Part shown: piece by piece, positions 34,648 to 43,554 of the stretch
Numbering within the stretch: the stretch's first letter is position 1
Layout of the letters: each line of letters starts with the position of its first letter
Assembly (NCBI GenBank): GCA_045116915.1
Contig: JBGUMQ010000017.1
Location: forward strand, 1-64,000
Source of the DNA: UBA9732 sp045116915
GTDB lineage: Bacteria; Spirochaetota; Spirochaetia; Sphaerochaetales; Sphaerochaetaceae
Reading direction: 5' to 3'
Length of the DNA: 64,000 nt
Made by a program: the position numbers and the translations under genes
The notes under the pieces: model-generated
What the model was told of the DNA's origin: nothing
What the model saw: only the letters and a program-made list of their open reading frames with translations
Databases searched by the model: none

Positions 34648-37600
34648 TTGAACGCTCCATTCTACGTTTCTTTCTTCTGATGATGTTCCTCTCACCGATG
34701 AAGTAGATCACCGGGACGATGAAAAGCGTGATGAACGTGGAGGTCAGCAGACCTCCGGCTATCGACTGTCCGACCGATGCGTACATCTCGGAGCCCTCGC
34801 CTATCGCCAGCGCCATGGGGATGACACCCACGACAGTGGTCAGTGTCGTGATCAGGATCGGTCTGAGTCTCGACGATGAGCCGCTGACGACACTGACGGC
34901 CAGGATCCTCTCCTCAAAATCCGGATCCAGCATCCTGCCCCGTCCGGCCTCCTGCGTGTAGACGCTGCCCGGCCTGTCCACCAGGCTCTCGTCCACTCCG
35001 AGTATCCGTGCCGCGCGCTTCTTGTCGCGCAGCTGGTTGATGCAGTCGATCAGGATGATGGCGTTGTTGACTACGGTTCCGGCCAGAGCGACGAGCGCGA
35101 CCGAGCTGAGCATGGTGATGGACGAACCGAACACCAGCAGGCTGACGATGACGCCTATCAGGCAGAACGGCACGCTGACCATGATTATCAGCGGCTGTCT
35201 GAAACGCTCGAACTGTATGACCATGACCATGTATACAAGGAAGATTGCTATCGCGACGGCGATGACGACCGGTCCGATGCTGTCCTCGATCAGACCCATG
35301 ATACCGCTGTTCTTCATCTCGATTCCCTCCTGCAGGGGATTCTCCTGAAGATAGGCCATCATCCTGGAGTTGACTCCGGACGTGTCCTCGCTGATGAGGG
35401 TTCCGCCCACAGTCACGGAAAGTGCCCTGTCGGTATGCCTGATGGAAGAGACGGTGCTTTCGACCGAGATGTCTCCCAGCTCATCCAGCGAGACGAAGCT
35501 TCCGGCAAGCGTCTTTATCGGGATCCTGCCCAGACTGGACATGTCCACATACGAATCCGTGATGTCGCTGGACAGATGCACGGTCGTACGCTCCTCGCTG
35601 CCCAGGGTGATGTTGCCGGTGTCCACTCCGTTGAACAGAATCGCGGCCACCATGCCGGCCTCGTAGCTGGTGAGGCCCAGCGAGTTGAGCTTGGCGCTGT
35701 CCATGTCGATGGAAAGCATGAGCTCATCGAAGCTGGTCGATATCTCGGTGGTCATCACATCCGGGTCCGACGCCAGGAACATCCGGAGCCTTTCGCCTTC
35801 ACTGTAGAGTTCCATGAGGTCCGTCCCGACGAGCGTGATCTTGTAGCCTCCGCCTCCGGAGATGTACGACACCAGCTTGTCGAATCCTCCGTTGGTGGCA
35901 GTCACCCTGCAGTCGGCTATGGATGACGACAGCTCGTACTGCGCCTCGTTCAGAAGGTCGTACACAGTACGCCGGCTTCCCGAGCGGAGCTTGACGTACA
36001 TGTAGGCGTCGTTGGGTCTGGATGTCATGCTGCCGCCCATTGAGTCGCTGATTCCGACGAACAGCGCAAGGCCCTCGATCTCGGGCTGGAGTTCCCTGAG
36101 GATCTCCGATGCCTCGACGGTCTTCTCCCTTGTCATCTCCAGGCTGTAGCCCTGCGGGAACGTGAGGTTCACATAGTACTCGCCGGTGTCTATGGCCGGG
36201 ATGAAGCTGTAGCCAAGACTCAGAAGAAGCACCAGCGACAGCATGAGCAGCAATACGGGAAGGACGATGACGTAGCGCCTGTTGAGCAGGCTCCATTTCA
36301 ACGCGCGGTTGTAGGCGTTCTCCAGGGCATCGATCCCCCTGATGAACCAGGTCCTGCGCGGGGCCTTCTGCTTTCCGGTCATCAGGACCCTTGCAAGGAA
36401 CGGCACCACCATGACGGCGACGACCAGAGACGATCCTATGCAGAATACAAGGACCTTGGCGAAGCCGCTTAGGATCATCCCGACCATGCCCCCGAGGAAG
36501 ATTATAGGTATGAAAACAACGATGGTTGTCAGAGATGAAGCCATTATCGACGATCCGACCTCATCGGCGCCCATCAGGATCGAATCCTCCGCCGAAAGGC
36601 TGCCGGCGCCCAGATGACGCGATATCTGGTCCAGCATGACGATCGAGGCATCGACGACCATTCCCAGCGCCACGACGAAACTGGACGTGGAGATGAGGTT
36701 TATCGTCTGCCCCATGAGCCTCATGGCTATGAAGGTGAACAGGAACGACAGCGGGATCGATGCCCCGATGACCAGCGTGGCGCGCACGTTGTTGAGGAAC
36801 AGGAATATCACCACCATCGCGATGATGACTCCGAGGATTCCGGATTTCAGGACATTGGAGAGCGACTGGGCTATGCTCTTGGAGTCGTCCGAGAATATCT
36901 TGTAGGAAAGAGCCCCGTCGGTATCCTCCGTGAGTCCGGACAGGATCTTGCGGATCTCCCTGTTGATCTTCACCGTGTTGCCGGACGTCCTCTTTGTGAC
37001 CGACACCATGATGAGGTTGCTGCCCTCCGATATGGCATGGACCGATGCCTCGGGATAGCCGAACGAGATGTCCGCTATGTCCTTCAGACGCACCATGACG
37101 TTGTCCGACCCCATTCCCACGGGCAGGTCCTCGAGTTCGGCAAGGCTTCCGATGACCCCGTCGTACTTGACGTTGATGGTATGGCTCATGTAGTCGGCGG
37201 TCCCAAGCGGAACGGAGAAGTTCGAGTACTCCAGGACCTGGTAGACCTGGAGGATGCTGATACCCTTGGACGATACATCGTCCATCCTGAGATGGACATC
37301 TATCCTGGGCGTCACGTCGCCGTACATCTCCACCGACGCCACACCCTCTATCTTGGTTATCATGGGCTTGAGCGTGTCGTTGATGTACGAAGTGATCCTG
37401 GCCATGTCCTCGCCGCCGGTTATGGCGAATTGCATTATGGGGAGCATTGACGAGCCGCCGACAAGGGCGTAGGGCTTGTCGGCATCGGAGGGAAGGCTGT
37501 CCTCCAGCATCTGGAGTCTGAAACGCAGCTCGGTCAGCTGCTCGTAGACATCGACGCCGTCCTGGTAGTTGATCGTTATCCAGCTGTACGAGTTGTTGCT

Positions 37601-37849
37601 CTGGCTGGACATGCTCTTGAAGTACGGCAATGTGACCAGCTCGTCCTCCAGGACCTTGGTTATGTCGTTCTCCACATCCTCTGCGGATGCTCCGGGATAG
37701 ATGGTGATGACCTCGACCTCCGGAAGCGACATGTCGGGCACGAACTCCATGGCCGTGCCGACTATCGAGTAGACCCCGAACACCAGCAGGGCTATGAGGA
37801 TCATCGCTATCACCACCGGATGTTTCACGGCATAGTGGGAAATCTTCAT
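34640..37849 (-). CDS. RND-family efflux transporter permease
   Basis: A 1069-residue AcrB/MdtB-like proton-driven pump. MKISHYAVKHPVVIAMILIALLVFG is helix 1; EVITIYPGASAEDVENDITKVLEDEL is the porter start; helix 4 carries LGMVVDASIVMLDQI (proton-relay Asp) and the second half ends with GTVVNNAIILIDCINQL and RRMERSNG. Two sets of helices flanking two large periplasmic loops are as expected. It exports drugs, lipids or other amphiphiles; the substrate is unknown. ATGA overlap with the adaptor gene. Confidence 0.94.
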   Translation of the reverse strand: MKISHYAVKHPVVIAMILIALLVFGVYSIVGTAMEFVPDMSLPEVEVITIYPGASAEDVENDITKVLEDELVTLPYFKSMSSQSNNSYSWITINYQDGVDVYEQLTELRFRLQMLEDSLPSDADKPYALVGGSSMLPIMQFAITGGEDMARITSYINDTLKPMITKIEGVASVEMYGDVTPRIDVHLRMDDVSSKGISILQVYQVLEYSNFSVPLGTADYMSHTINVKYDGVIGSLAELEDLPVGMGSDNVMVRLKDIADISFGYPEASVHAISEGSNLIMVSVTKRTSGNTVKINREIRKILSGLTEDTDGALSYKIFSDDSKSIAQSLSNVLKSGILGVIIAMVVIFLFLNNVRATLVIGASIPLSFLFTFIAMRLMGQTINLISTSSFVVALGMVVDASIVMLDQISRHLGAGSLSAEDSILMGADEVGSSIMASSLTTIVVFIPIIFLGGMVGMILSGFAKVLVFCIGSSLVVAVMVVPFLARVLMTGKQKAPRRTWFIRGIDALENAYNRALKWSLLNRRYVIVLPVLLLMLSLVLLLSLGYSFIPAIDTGEYYVNLTFPQGYSLEMTREKTVEASEILRELQPEIEGLALFVGISDSMGGSMTSRPNDAYMYVKLRSGSRRTVYDLLNEAQYELSSSIADCRVTATNGGFDKLVSYISGGGGYKITLVGTDLMELYSEGERLRMFLASDPDVMTTEISTSFDELMLSIDMDSAKLNSLGLTSYEAGMVAAILFNGVDTGNITLGSEERTTVHLSSDITDSYVDMSSLGRIPIKTLAGSFVSLDELGDISVESTVSSIRHTDRALSVTVGGTLISEDTSGVNSRMMAYLQENPLQEGIEMKNSGIMGLIEDSIGPVVIAVAIAIFLVYMVMVIQFERFRQPLIIMVSVPFCLIGVIVSLLVFGSSITMLSSVALVALAGTVVNNAIILIDCINQLRDKKRAARILGVDESLVDRPGSVYTQEAGRGRMLDPDFEERILAVSVVSGSSSRLRPILITTLTTVVGVIPMALAIGEGSEMYASVGQSIAGGLLTSTFITLFIVPVIYFIGERNIIRRKKRRMERSNG

Positions 37850-38892
37850 CTGGCGTTCACCTTCTGTCCGTCAAGGACGTTTCCCTGCCCGTCGACTATG
37901 AAGAGGGTGTCCTCCCATTTCCCGTCGATCATGAACCTCGTGTCGTCGGCCGCAATCACATCAAGCACTACATATCTGGCCGTCCCGGTCTCAGGGTCGT
38001 ACCAGTATGACGATCCGTCCGTGTTCCTGGTCCTCTGGTCCAGCACAAGTGCATCGGTGTATGTCCTGTATATGAGCCTGACAGTCACGAACATGCCGGG
38101 CCTGAACGCCGACACATCCCCCTCCAGGGCGAGTGTCACCTTGAAGGTCTTGGACTCCGGCGAGACATACGGGGCTATGGTGTCCACGACGGCCGATGCC
38201 GAGGCTCCGTCCCTTGTGACGATGGCTCGGATCGTATCCTTGTTGCCGTTCATCAGATCGAAGTATCTTTCCGGGACATTGAGGTTGATCTGCAGCTTGT
38301 CCAGGTCGGCTATGACATACAGGGGGCTTGTGGAGGTTCCGATCGAACCTTCCGCGCTGCCGGCCATGAGGACCGTACCGGATACGGGAGCCGTGACTGT
38401 GGCGTAGCCGAGCTGCATCAGCGCCAGCTCGTACTGGGCCTTGTAGGCATCGTACTGGGCCTTGGCCTCGTCGTAGTTCTGCCGTGTGGCGGCTCCGGAT
38501 TGATACAGGTCCGATACCCTGGTGAATGTGGCCTCGGCGGCGAGATAGACGGCCTCCGCCTGCTTGAGCTGCAGTTCGTAAGGCTCGCTGTCTATCTGTG
38601 CCAGCACATCGCCCTCGGCCACGACGTCTCCGGCCTTGGCGTAATAGCCTGTTATCGTGCCCTGGACGAACGGGACAACCGGAATCATGGCCTGAGCCTC
38701 GATGTATCCGCTGAGCTCCAGGGACTGCTCGAGGTCCGCCCTGTAGGGTTTTGCGACCTTCACCGGGGCAAGGGGATTCTCATACACCTTCCCGGGCCTG
38801 CTGATGATGAACTTCCAGATCAGGAAGAGCCCTGCTCCGATCACCGCAAGCGTAATCAACCATCTTATTGCAATACCTGACTTCCGAGACAT
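37846..38892 (-). CDS. RND efflux membrane fusion (adaptor) protein
   Basis: A 348-residue HlyD/AcrA-like protein with one N-terminal membrane anchor (IRWLITLAVIGAGLFLIWKFII). The lipoyl halves are GYIEAQAMIPVVPFVQGTITGYYAKAGDVV and PVSGTVLMAGSAEGSIG, flanking a short helical hairpin. It links the RND pump to TolC. The gene starts the operon; an AGGTGG ribosome site and an extended -10 promoter (TGATAGAAT on the minus strand, around 38940) lie upstream. Confidence 0.92.
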   Translation of the reverse strand: MSRKSGIAIRWLITLAVIGAGLFLIWKFIISRPGKVYENPLAPVKVAKPYRADLEQSLELSGYIEAQAMIPVVPFVQGTITGYYAKAGDVVAEGDVLAQIDSEPYELQLKQAEAVYLAAEATFTRVSDLYQSGAATRQNYDEAKAQYDAYKAQYELALMQLGYATVTAPVSGTVLMAGSAEGSIGTSTSPLYVIADLDKLQINLNVPERYFDLMNGNKDTIRAIVTRDGASASAVVDTIAPYVSPESKTFKVTLALEGDVSAFRPGMFVTVRLIYRTYTDALVLDQRTRNTDGSSYWYDPETGTARYVVLDVIAADDTRFMIDGKWEDTLFIVDGQGNVLDGQKVNAR

Positions 38893-38975
38893 CAGCCACC
38901 TGCCCCCGTGTTCGATTATCCTTAGTGTAGCTTATGATTCTATCATATGATCGTGCGGTGTAGAAGATGATGGGA

Positions 38976-39689
38976 TCAGCGGATGCGCTGCGCAATCACG
39001 CCGTCGCGCACGGATGCGGCCAGGACCAGGAGGTCGTCAGGGTAGTCCAGTCCGCGGATGAGATCCGGAACACCCGATCCTGCGGGAAGACCATCGGCAC
39101 CGTTGAACACAAGCGCCCTGTTTCCCTGGATGCTGCCCTTCAGAAGTCCCTCAGGATCGCGGATATAGTCGTTGAGATACGAGGCATCGACAACGGCTTC
39201 ACTGTCGTCGCCGAAACAGACATACCGAGCACGCCTCCCGACCCCCCACAGTCCCATGACTGAAATTGTGTAGGAACAGAACGGCGGAACCACCGGATCC
39301 CGTTGCGTATGGATCTTCAAAGGAAGGCCCCGTGACCCATCTGCCTCGCATAAAACAATATCATAGCGCATTCTCAGGACATCGAGATTCTCCAGCGGAG
39401 GACAGCTCCACTTCCCCGTATCCCTGTTCTCCGTGGCGTATGCGACGACGCACGGGCCGTCCGGCACATGGGAGAGGACACTGTCGTCGCCGAAGACAAT
39501 GTCCGCATGGTAGTCGTGCAGATAAGGCGAACGGATCCGGGTCGTGGTGGTGATGAGGACCTTCTTCCCGACGTTCCTCAGATACGATGCGAAGCACTCC
39601 ATCAGCGTCGTCTTCCCGCCGCCGCCTGTCATGGAGATGAAGGCGTTTTCCCTTGATGATGCCTTGTACAATACTTCGTATAGGTCCAT
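38976..39689 (-). CDS. yqeC: Selenium cofactor biosynthesis protein YqeC
   Basis: A 237-residue P-loop protein: SMTGGGGKTTLMECFASYL (Walker A), VLITTTTRI, YDIVLCEADGSRGLPLKIH and VPPFCSYTISVMGLWGVG match the YqeC family, linked genomically to the labile selenium cofactor of selenium-dependent molybdenum hydroxylases. This suggests that the xanthine-dehydrogenase-like enzyme at 17402-20437 is selenium-dependent. There is no ribosome site; TAGAAT ends 6 nt before the ATG with TTGCGC 17 nt further, so the mRNA is probably leaderless. Divergent from the XdhC-like gene. Confidence 0.88.
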   Translation of the reverse strand: MDLYEVLYKASSRENAFISMTGGGGKTTLMECFASYLRNVGKKVLITTTTRIRSPYLHDYHADIVFGDDSVLSHVPDGPCVVAYATENRDTGKWSCPPLENLDVLRMRYDIVLCEADGSRGLPLKIHTQRDPVVPPFCSYTISVMGLWGVGRRARYVCFGDDSEAVVDASYLNDYIRDPEGLLKGSIQGNRALVFNGADGLPAGSGVPDLIRGLDYPDDLLVLAASVRDGVIAQRIR

Positions 39690-39695
39690 GCCATC

Positions 39696-39745
39696 ATTCT
39701 AGAACAAAAACAATGGTTGCGCAAACAGACGTCAGATAATATCCT
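39696..39745. promoter_or_regulatory. Divergent promoters sharing one -35 palindrome
   Basis: TTGCGCAA (39717-39724) is palindromic and provides the -35 hexamer in both directions. Plus strand: TTGCGC, 17 nt, TATCCT (39740-39745) for the XdhC-like gene. Minus strand: TTGCGC, 17 nt, TAGAAT (39701-39696) for yqeC. Confidence 0.6.
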
Positions 39746-39762
39746 GTCCCAAGGAGAAGCAT

Positions 39763-40695
39763 ATGGACAGTTACTACGGCACATTCCTGGACGCGATCAG
39801 GACAGGCGGGAACGCCCGCCTTGAAAGACGTACCGACCTCAGGACGGGAGCGGAAGCCGTCTATGCAGACGGAAAACCGATTGCTGGTGATGCGGTGGAC
39901 AATGCCGATGTCATCGAGAGGATCACCGCGAAGCCTCATCTGGTCTTGTTCGGAGGCGGCCACGTCGGCAAGGCCCTCTACGACCTTGCAGTGCTCCAGG
40001 ACATGGATGTGACCGTCCTGGATCCCAGGGAGGGCCTGCTGACAAACGAGAGGTTCCCCGGGGCCGAAAGAATCTGCGAAAGCTATGAGGAACTCCTTTC
40101 TCGCGACTATCCGCAGTTCATCTCACCCTACTACTGCATCTTCACACATGGCCACACCTACGACTCCGACAGCCTCTACTACGCGCTGAACCATCCCCAT
40201 TCATACATAGGCATGATCGGCTCCAGGGCCAAGATAGCCCTCTGTTTCGACAACATGCGCGCGAAGGGCATCACCGACAGCATGCTCGCCGAGGTCCATT
40301 CACCCATAGGACTTCCCATCAACGCCGTCACACCCCAGGAGATCGCCGTCTCCATCATGGCCCAGATAATCTCAGTGTTCCGCGCAGACAAGGAAGCTGT
40401 CACGGTCGATGCCTCACTGCTTGCCCGGGCTGCCGCAGAGACCGGCATCATGGTCAGGGTCGTCGGCAAAAACGGCTCGGCGCCGCAAAGGGTCGGATCA
40501 ATGATGTTCGTCACCGGAACGCAGCTGTACGGTACCGTCGGAGGCGGAGCGATCGAGAACCATGCCATTGAAACCGCAATACAGATGCTCAGGGAGAACA
40601 GACCCTTCCTTGTCGAGAACCACGAACTCCAGGGCCCCCAGCCGCTGGGGATGACCTGCGGCGGAAACACCTCCCTTCTCTACAAGCTGACGTAA
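39763..40695 (+). CDS. XdhC/CoxI-family molybdenum hydroxylase maturation protein with permuted domains
   Basis: A 310-residue protein; AAGGAGAAG precedes the ATG. The Rossmann half usually found at the C-terminus of XdhC comes first: HLVLFGGGHVGKALYDLA, TVLDPREGLLTNERFP, IFTHGHTYDS, YIGMIGSRAK and SPIGLPINAVTPQEIAVSI. The CoxI half, usually N-terminal, comes second: VVGKNGSAPQRVGSMMFV, GTVGGGAIENHAIE and MTCGGNTSLLY. XdhC inserts the sulfurated (or selenated) molybdenum cofactor into xanthine dehydrogenase. Paired with yqeC through shared promoters, it is likely the insertion factor for the hydroxylase 20 kb away. Confidence 0.87.
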   Translation: MDSYYGTFLDAIRTGGNARLERRTDLRTGAEAVYADGKPIAGDAVDNADVIERITAKPHLVLFGGGHVGKALYDLAVLQDMDVTVLDPREGLLTNERFPGAERICESYEELLSRDYPQFISPYYCIFTHGHTYDSDSLYYALNHPHSYIGMIGSRAKIALCFDNMRAKGITDSMLAEVHSPIGLPINAVTPQEIAVSIMAQIISVFRADKEAVTVDASLLARAAAETGIMVRVVGKNGSAPQRVGSMMFVTGTQLYGTVGGGAIENHAIETAIQMLRENRPFLVENHELQGPQPLGMTCGGNTSLLYKLT

Positions 40696-40708
40696 GGAAG
40701 CCGGCCCG

Positions 40709-40739
40709 AAAAAAACAGGGAATGCCCGAGAGCATTCCC
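40709..40739 (-). terminator. Rho-independent terminator of the outer membrane protein gene
   Basis: GGGAATGC-N6-GCATTCCC; reading on the minus strand it is followed after two bases by seven T residues. It may also stop the convergent XdhC-like transcript. Confidence 0.88.
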
Positions 40740-40762
40740 CGCATGTATTCCAGTAGCAGATG

Positions 40763-42031
40763 TTACTTGTCGAATCCGAGGTTGACCCTGATCGTGAGGG
40801 AGTCGACCTTCTTGTCTCCGATCTCAACACCGAACTCCTGCCATCCGTAGGAAGCGGAAATCTGTACGAACGGGAGCCAGAATTCAGCACCGACGGACAG
40901 GTATCCGCGGTCGATTCCGATCCTGGCCTTCAGGATGTCGACCAGTCCGAGCTCGGCACCGAGATTCAGGTGGAGCAGCAGGTCGCTGGCCCTGAATGTG
41001 CCGTCGCCCATTGACTTGAAGAGTCCGAGCGTGTCGACCAGGTCTGCGGACAGGACCGGCTGGATGACAGGGATATCCGGAGCGAATGCGAATCCGATGT
41101 TCAGTGTCCACGGAGTCGCGACATCGAACGCCACCGAATCCTTTGCCGCCGGGACATCGGAAGGAACAGGAATGGTTCCGGGTCTCAGTGAGTTGACCAG
41201 ATATCCTGCGCCGCTGTAGCTCTTCATGTGGTACGTTCCGTTGAGGTTGTTGGCTGTGGCGGCGAGTGTCAGCTGGTCACCGAAGAATCCGAACGTGACA
41301 CCGACATCGAACGGAACGGCGAGTCCTGCCATGACCGGAGTGTCCCAGAGGATGACTTTCTCAGGATCTCCGACACCTCCGATCATATCGAGGATCTTGC
41401 TTCCGCCGATTCCCTTGAAATAGATCTTGTAGACACCGTGCACGGAGACACCGGCGGAGAACGAGAAGGAATCGGTATCGATGAACTTCAGTCCGATCGC
41501 GATGGTCTGTGCGACGTTGACCTCGGGGATTACGCTCTGGCTGGCGACGCTGGTGCCGGCGTTCAGGGTATGGAGCTTGACCTGGACATCGGTTCCGAGA
41601 CCGACGACACCGATCTTGATTCCCATGCCTGCATCGATCTTGGCGATCATGTTGCGTCCGGATCCGAGATTGTTCAGATACGTGGTGGCGAATGCGACGG
41701 CGGCATCCTGGTCACCGTGGATCATGTCGTTGAAATCCTCCATGGCCTCGGGATCGGAGATCGTCTTCTGGAGGTTGTACACCGTGACGGACACACCGAA
41801 AAGACGCATGGCGAACTTGTTCTTCACACCGATCATGGCCGGGTTGGCGAAGAAGCTGTCCATCCTGGATGCGTCGGCGATGCCGCTCTGTCCCATTCCC
41901 TCGTATCTTGCAAGTGTGGGATGGAACGAGAAGTCTATCTTGTCATCATATCTGACTGCCGGCTCCTCGTCTGCGAAAACGAACGCGCAGACGGCAAGGA
42001 CCAGCATCAAAGTCGCGATAATCTTCTTCAT
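40763..42031 (-). CDS. Predicted outer membrane beta-barrel protein
   Basis: A 422-residue protein with signal peptide MKKIIATLMLVLAVCAFVFA. Beta-strand-like alternation and the N-terminal TLARYEGMGQSGIADASRMDSFFANPAMIG resemble FadL/UPF0164-like outer membrane proteins of treponemes. The C-terminus LTIRVNLGFDK has the alternating pattern of a last strand. AAGGAGGT lies 6 nt before the ATG, which overlaps the stop of the lipoprotein gene. Substrate unknown. Confidence 0.75.
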   Translation of the reverse strand: MKKIIATLMLVLAVCAFVFADEEPAVRYDDKIDFSFHPTLARYEGMGQSGIADASRMDSFFANPAMIGVKNKFAMRLFGVSVTVYNLQKTISDPEAMEDFNDMIHGDQDAAVAFATTYLNNLGSGRNMIAKIDAGMGIKIGVVGLGTDVQVKLHTLNAGTSVASQSVIPEVNVAQTIAIGLKFIDTDSFSFSAGVSVHGVYKIYFKGIGGSKILDMIGGVGDPEKVILWDTPVMAGLAVPFDVGVTFGFFGDQLTLAATANNLNGTYHMKSYSGAGYLVNSLRPGTIPVPSDVPAAKDSVAFDVATPWTLNIGFAFAPDIPVIQPVLSADLVDTLGLFKSMGDGTFRASDLLLHLNLGAELGLVDILKARIGIDRGYLSVGAEFWLPFVQISASYGWQEFGVEIGDKKVDSLTIRVNLGFDK

Positions 42032-43404
42032 TCGTTGACCTCCTTACCCATGATGAGCATGTGGAGACCGGAAAGGGTTCCGTCCAAGCCTCCGAGGGCA
42101 ATGAGTTTTGTCCACTCGGAATCCACGAGGATCATTCCTGTGACAGAAAGCATGTTGAAGGCGGTCCTTTCGAGTTTGTTGCCGAGGGCTTCCCTCACTG
42201 CGGTGACAAGTTCGTCCGCATCCTTGAAGTCCGTCGTGACGATTCCGATTCCGTTGGCGATGCATGTCGTCGCATGGTCGTAAGCCTCATAGTACGGGGA
42301 ATCGCTGGCCGTCGGATCGGGGAGCTCGTTGTACTTGTTCGCGAGATCCGTCAGTGCGTCGTAGTTGCCGTTGATGTAGCTCTCGAGGAAACCCCTGACT
42401 CCGTCAGGCTGGCCCTTCTCGGGTCTGCTGAGGTCGGTCAGCTCGGTGAACACCAGAGCGACGGCGTAACGTCCGAGGGACTCGATCGTCAGTCCCAGGT
42501 CGATGTCCTTGGTAAGGATCGCATCGATATCTCCGGGAACCGAATAAGCCTTGGCCATCATCTCGAATGCGGCCCTGATTGCCCTGCACTCCAGGATGAA
42601 CTTGCTGTATCTCTGGTCGCTGAACTTCTTGTCGGCACCGGTCATGCACCTGATGACGCTTGCGGCCGACTTGGAGATGACCGGCAGCCATTTGGGCAGG
42701 TCTTCGGAGGAAGAATCCCTGGAGATGCCTCTGCCGGTGATGTTGTTGATCAGGTCCGTCATGTCGGCATCCGCGAACAGGTCTATGCCGGCGGCCTCTG
42801 CCGTGATCGTGAGTGCATCGATGGCCTTCTTTCCGGCCTCAGCGTATCCCTTGTCCTCCTTGACGGCATCCGAGAGGGTCTTGATGATCGCGACTGTCGC
42901 GAGCTCGGCCTTTGTCGGGTTCTCCGAGAGGCTCTCACCGACCAGATCGAGGGCCTCGTTCACGGCTTCCGCCAGTTCCTTGCGCTCCTCGGTATAACCT
43001 GTGGTATCGATCTTGCTGTCGGTAGCCTGTTTTGTTATCGCCTTCTGGACCTCGGTCTTCTGAAGTTCCGTGGCGTCCTCGCTCAGGATGGGCTGGTCCA
43101 GTGTCTCCTGGAGGGCTTCCCTCTTGGAGGATGAATCCATGACCGCCACAACGGAATCCACGATGTTTTTCGCATCTTCGGATTTGATCTCTACTGTGAC
43201 GGTACCAGTGGTCGCATCGACCTTCACCGTACTGTCGACCTCGCCCTCGGCGGCATCGACATCCTTCATGTTCGGCTTGATGCCGTAGACATTCGAACTC
43301 ATCTTCCCCATCAATTCGCCGAGTTTCGCGTACTGGTCCTGGGAACAGGCCGTAAGACACACGAAAATGGCTATGACAAGAAGTACCAATGCAATCTTCT
43401 TCAT
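42028..43404 (-). CDS. Lipoprotein of unknown function
   Basis: A 458-residue lipoprotein; ATG at 43404 with AGGAGGG upstream was chosen because it gives MKKIALVLLVIAIFVCLTAC with a lipobox (CLTAC). The mature protein is acidic and mostly alpha-helical (SSKREALQETLDQPILSED, ERKELAEAVNEALDLVGE), with no recognised family. A -10-like TATAAT occurs ~50 nt upstream on the minus strand. It is co-transcribed with the outer membrane protein, whose ribosome site lies within its last codons; the pair may work together in the envelope. Confidence 0.72.
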   Translation of the reverse strand: MKKIALVLLVIAIFVCLTACSQDQYAKLGELMGKMSSNVYGIKPNMKDVDAAEGEVDSTVKVDATTGTVTVEIKSEDAKNIVDSVVAVMDSSSKREALQETLDQPILSEDATELQKTEVQKAITKQATDSKIDTTGYTEERKELAEAVNEALDLVGESLSENPTKAELATVAIIKTLSDAVKEDKGYAEAGKKAIDALTITAEAAGIDLFADADMTDLINNITGRGISRDSSSEDLPKWLPVISKSAASVIRCMTGADKKFSDQRYSKFILECRAIRAAFEMMAKAYSVPGDIDAILTKDIDLGLTIESLGRYAVALVFTELTDLSRPEKGQPDGVRGFLESYINGNYDALTDLANKYNELPDPTASDSPYYEAYDHATTCIANGIGIVTTDFKDADELVTAVREALGNKLERTAFNMLSVTGMILVDSEWTKLIALGGLDGTLSGLHMLIMGKEVNE

Positions 43405-43554
43405 CGTCTTTCCCTCCTGATGGAATGGCATGATCTGCATTCCATATTATATACGAACAATTCCAACAATAAAAGTTCCGGAAATGTGAAATTTTTTTTC
43501 ACTCTCTGTATACTAAACAAATAAGTGTCGTAAAGGTAACAGGAACCGGCCGAT

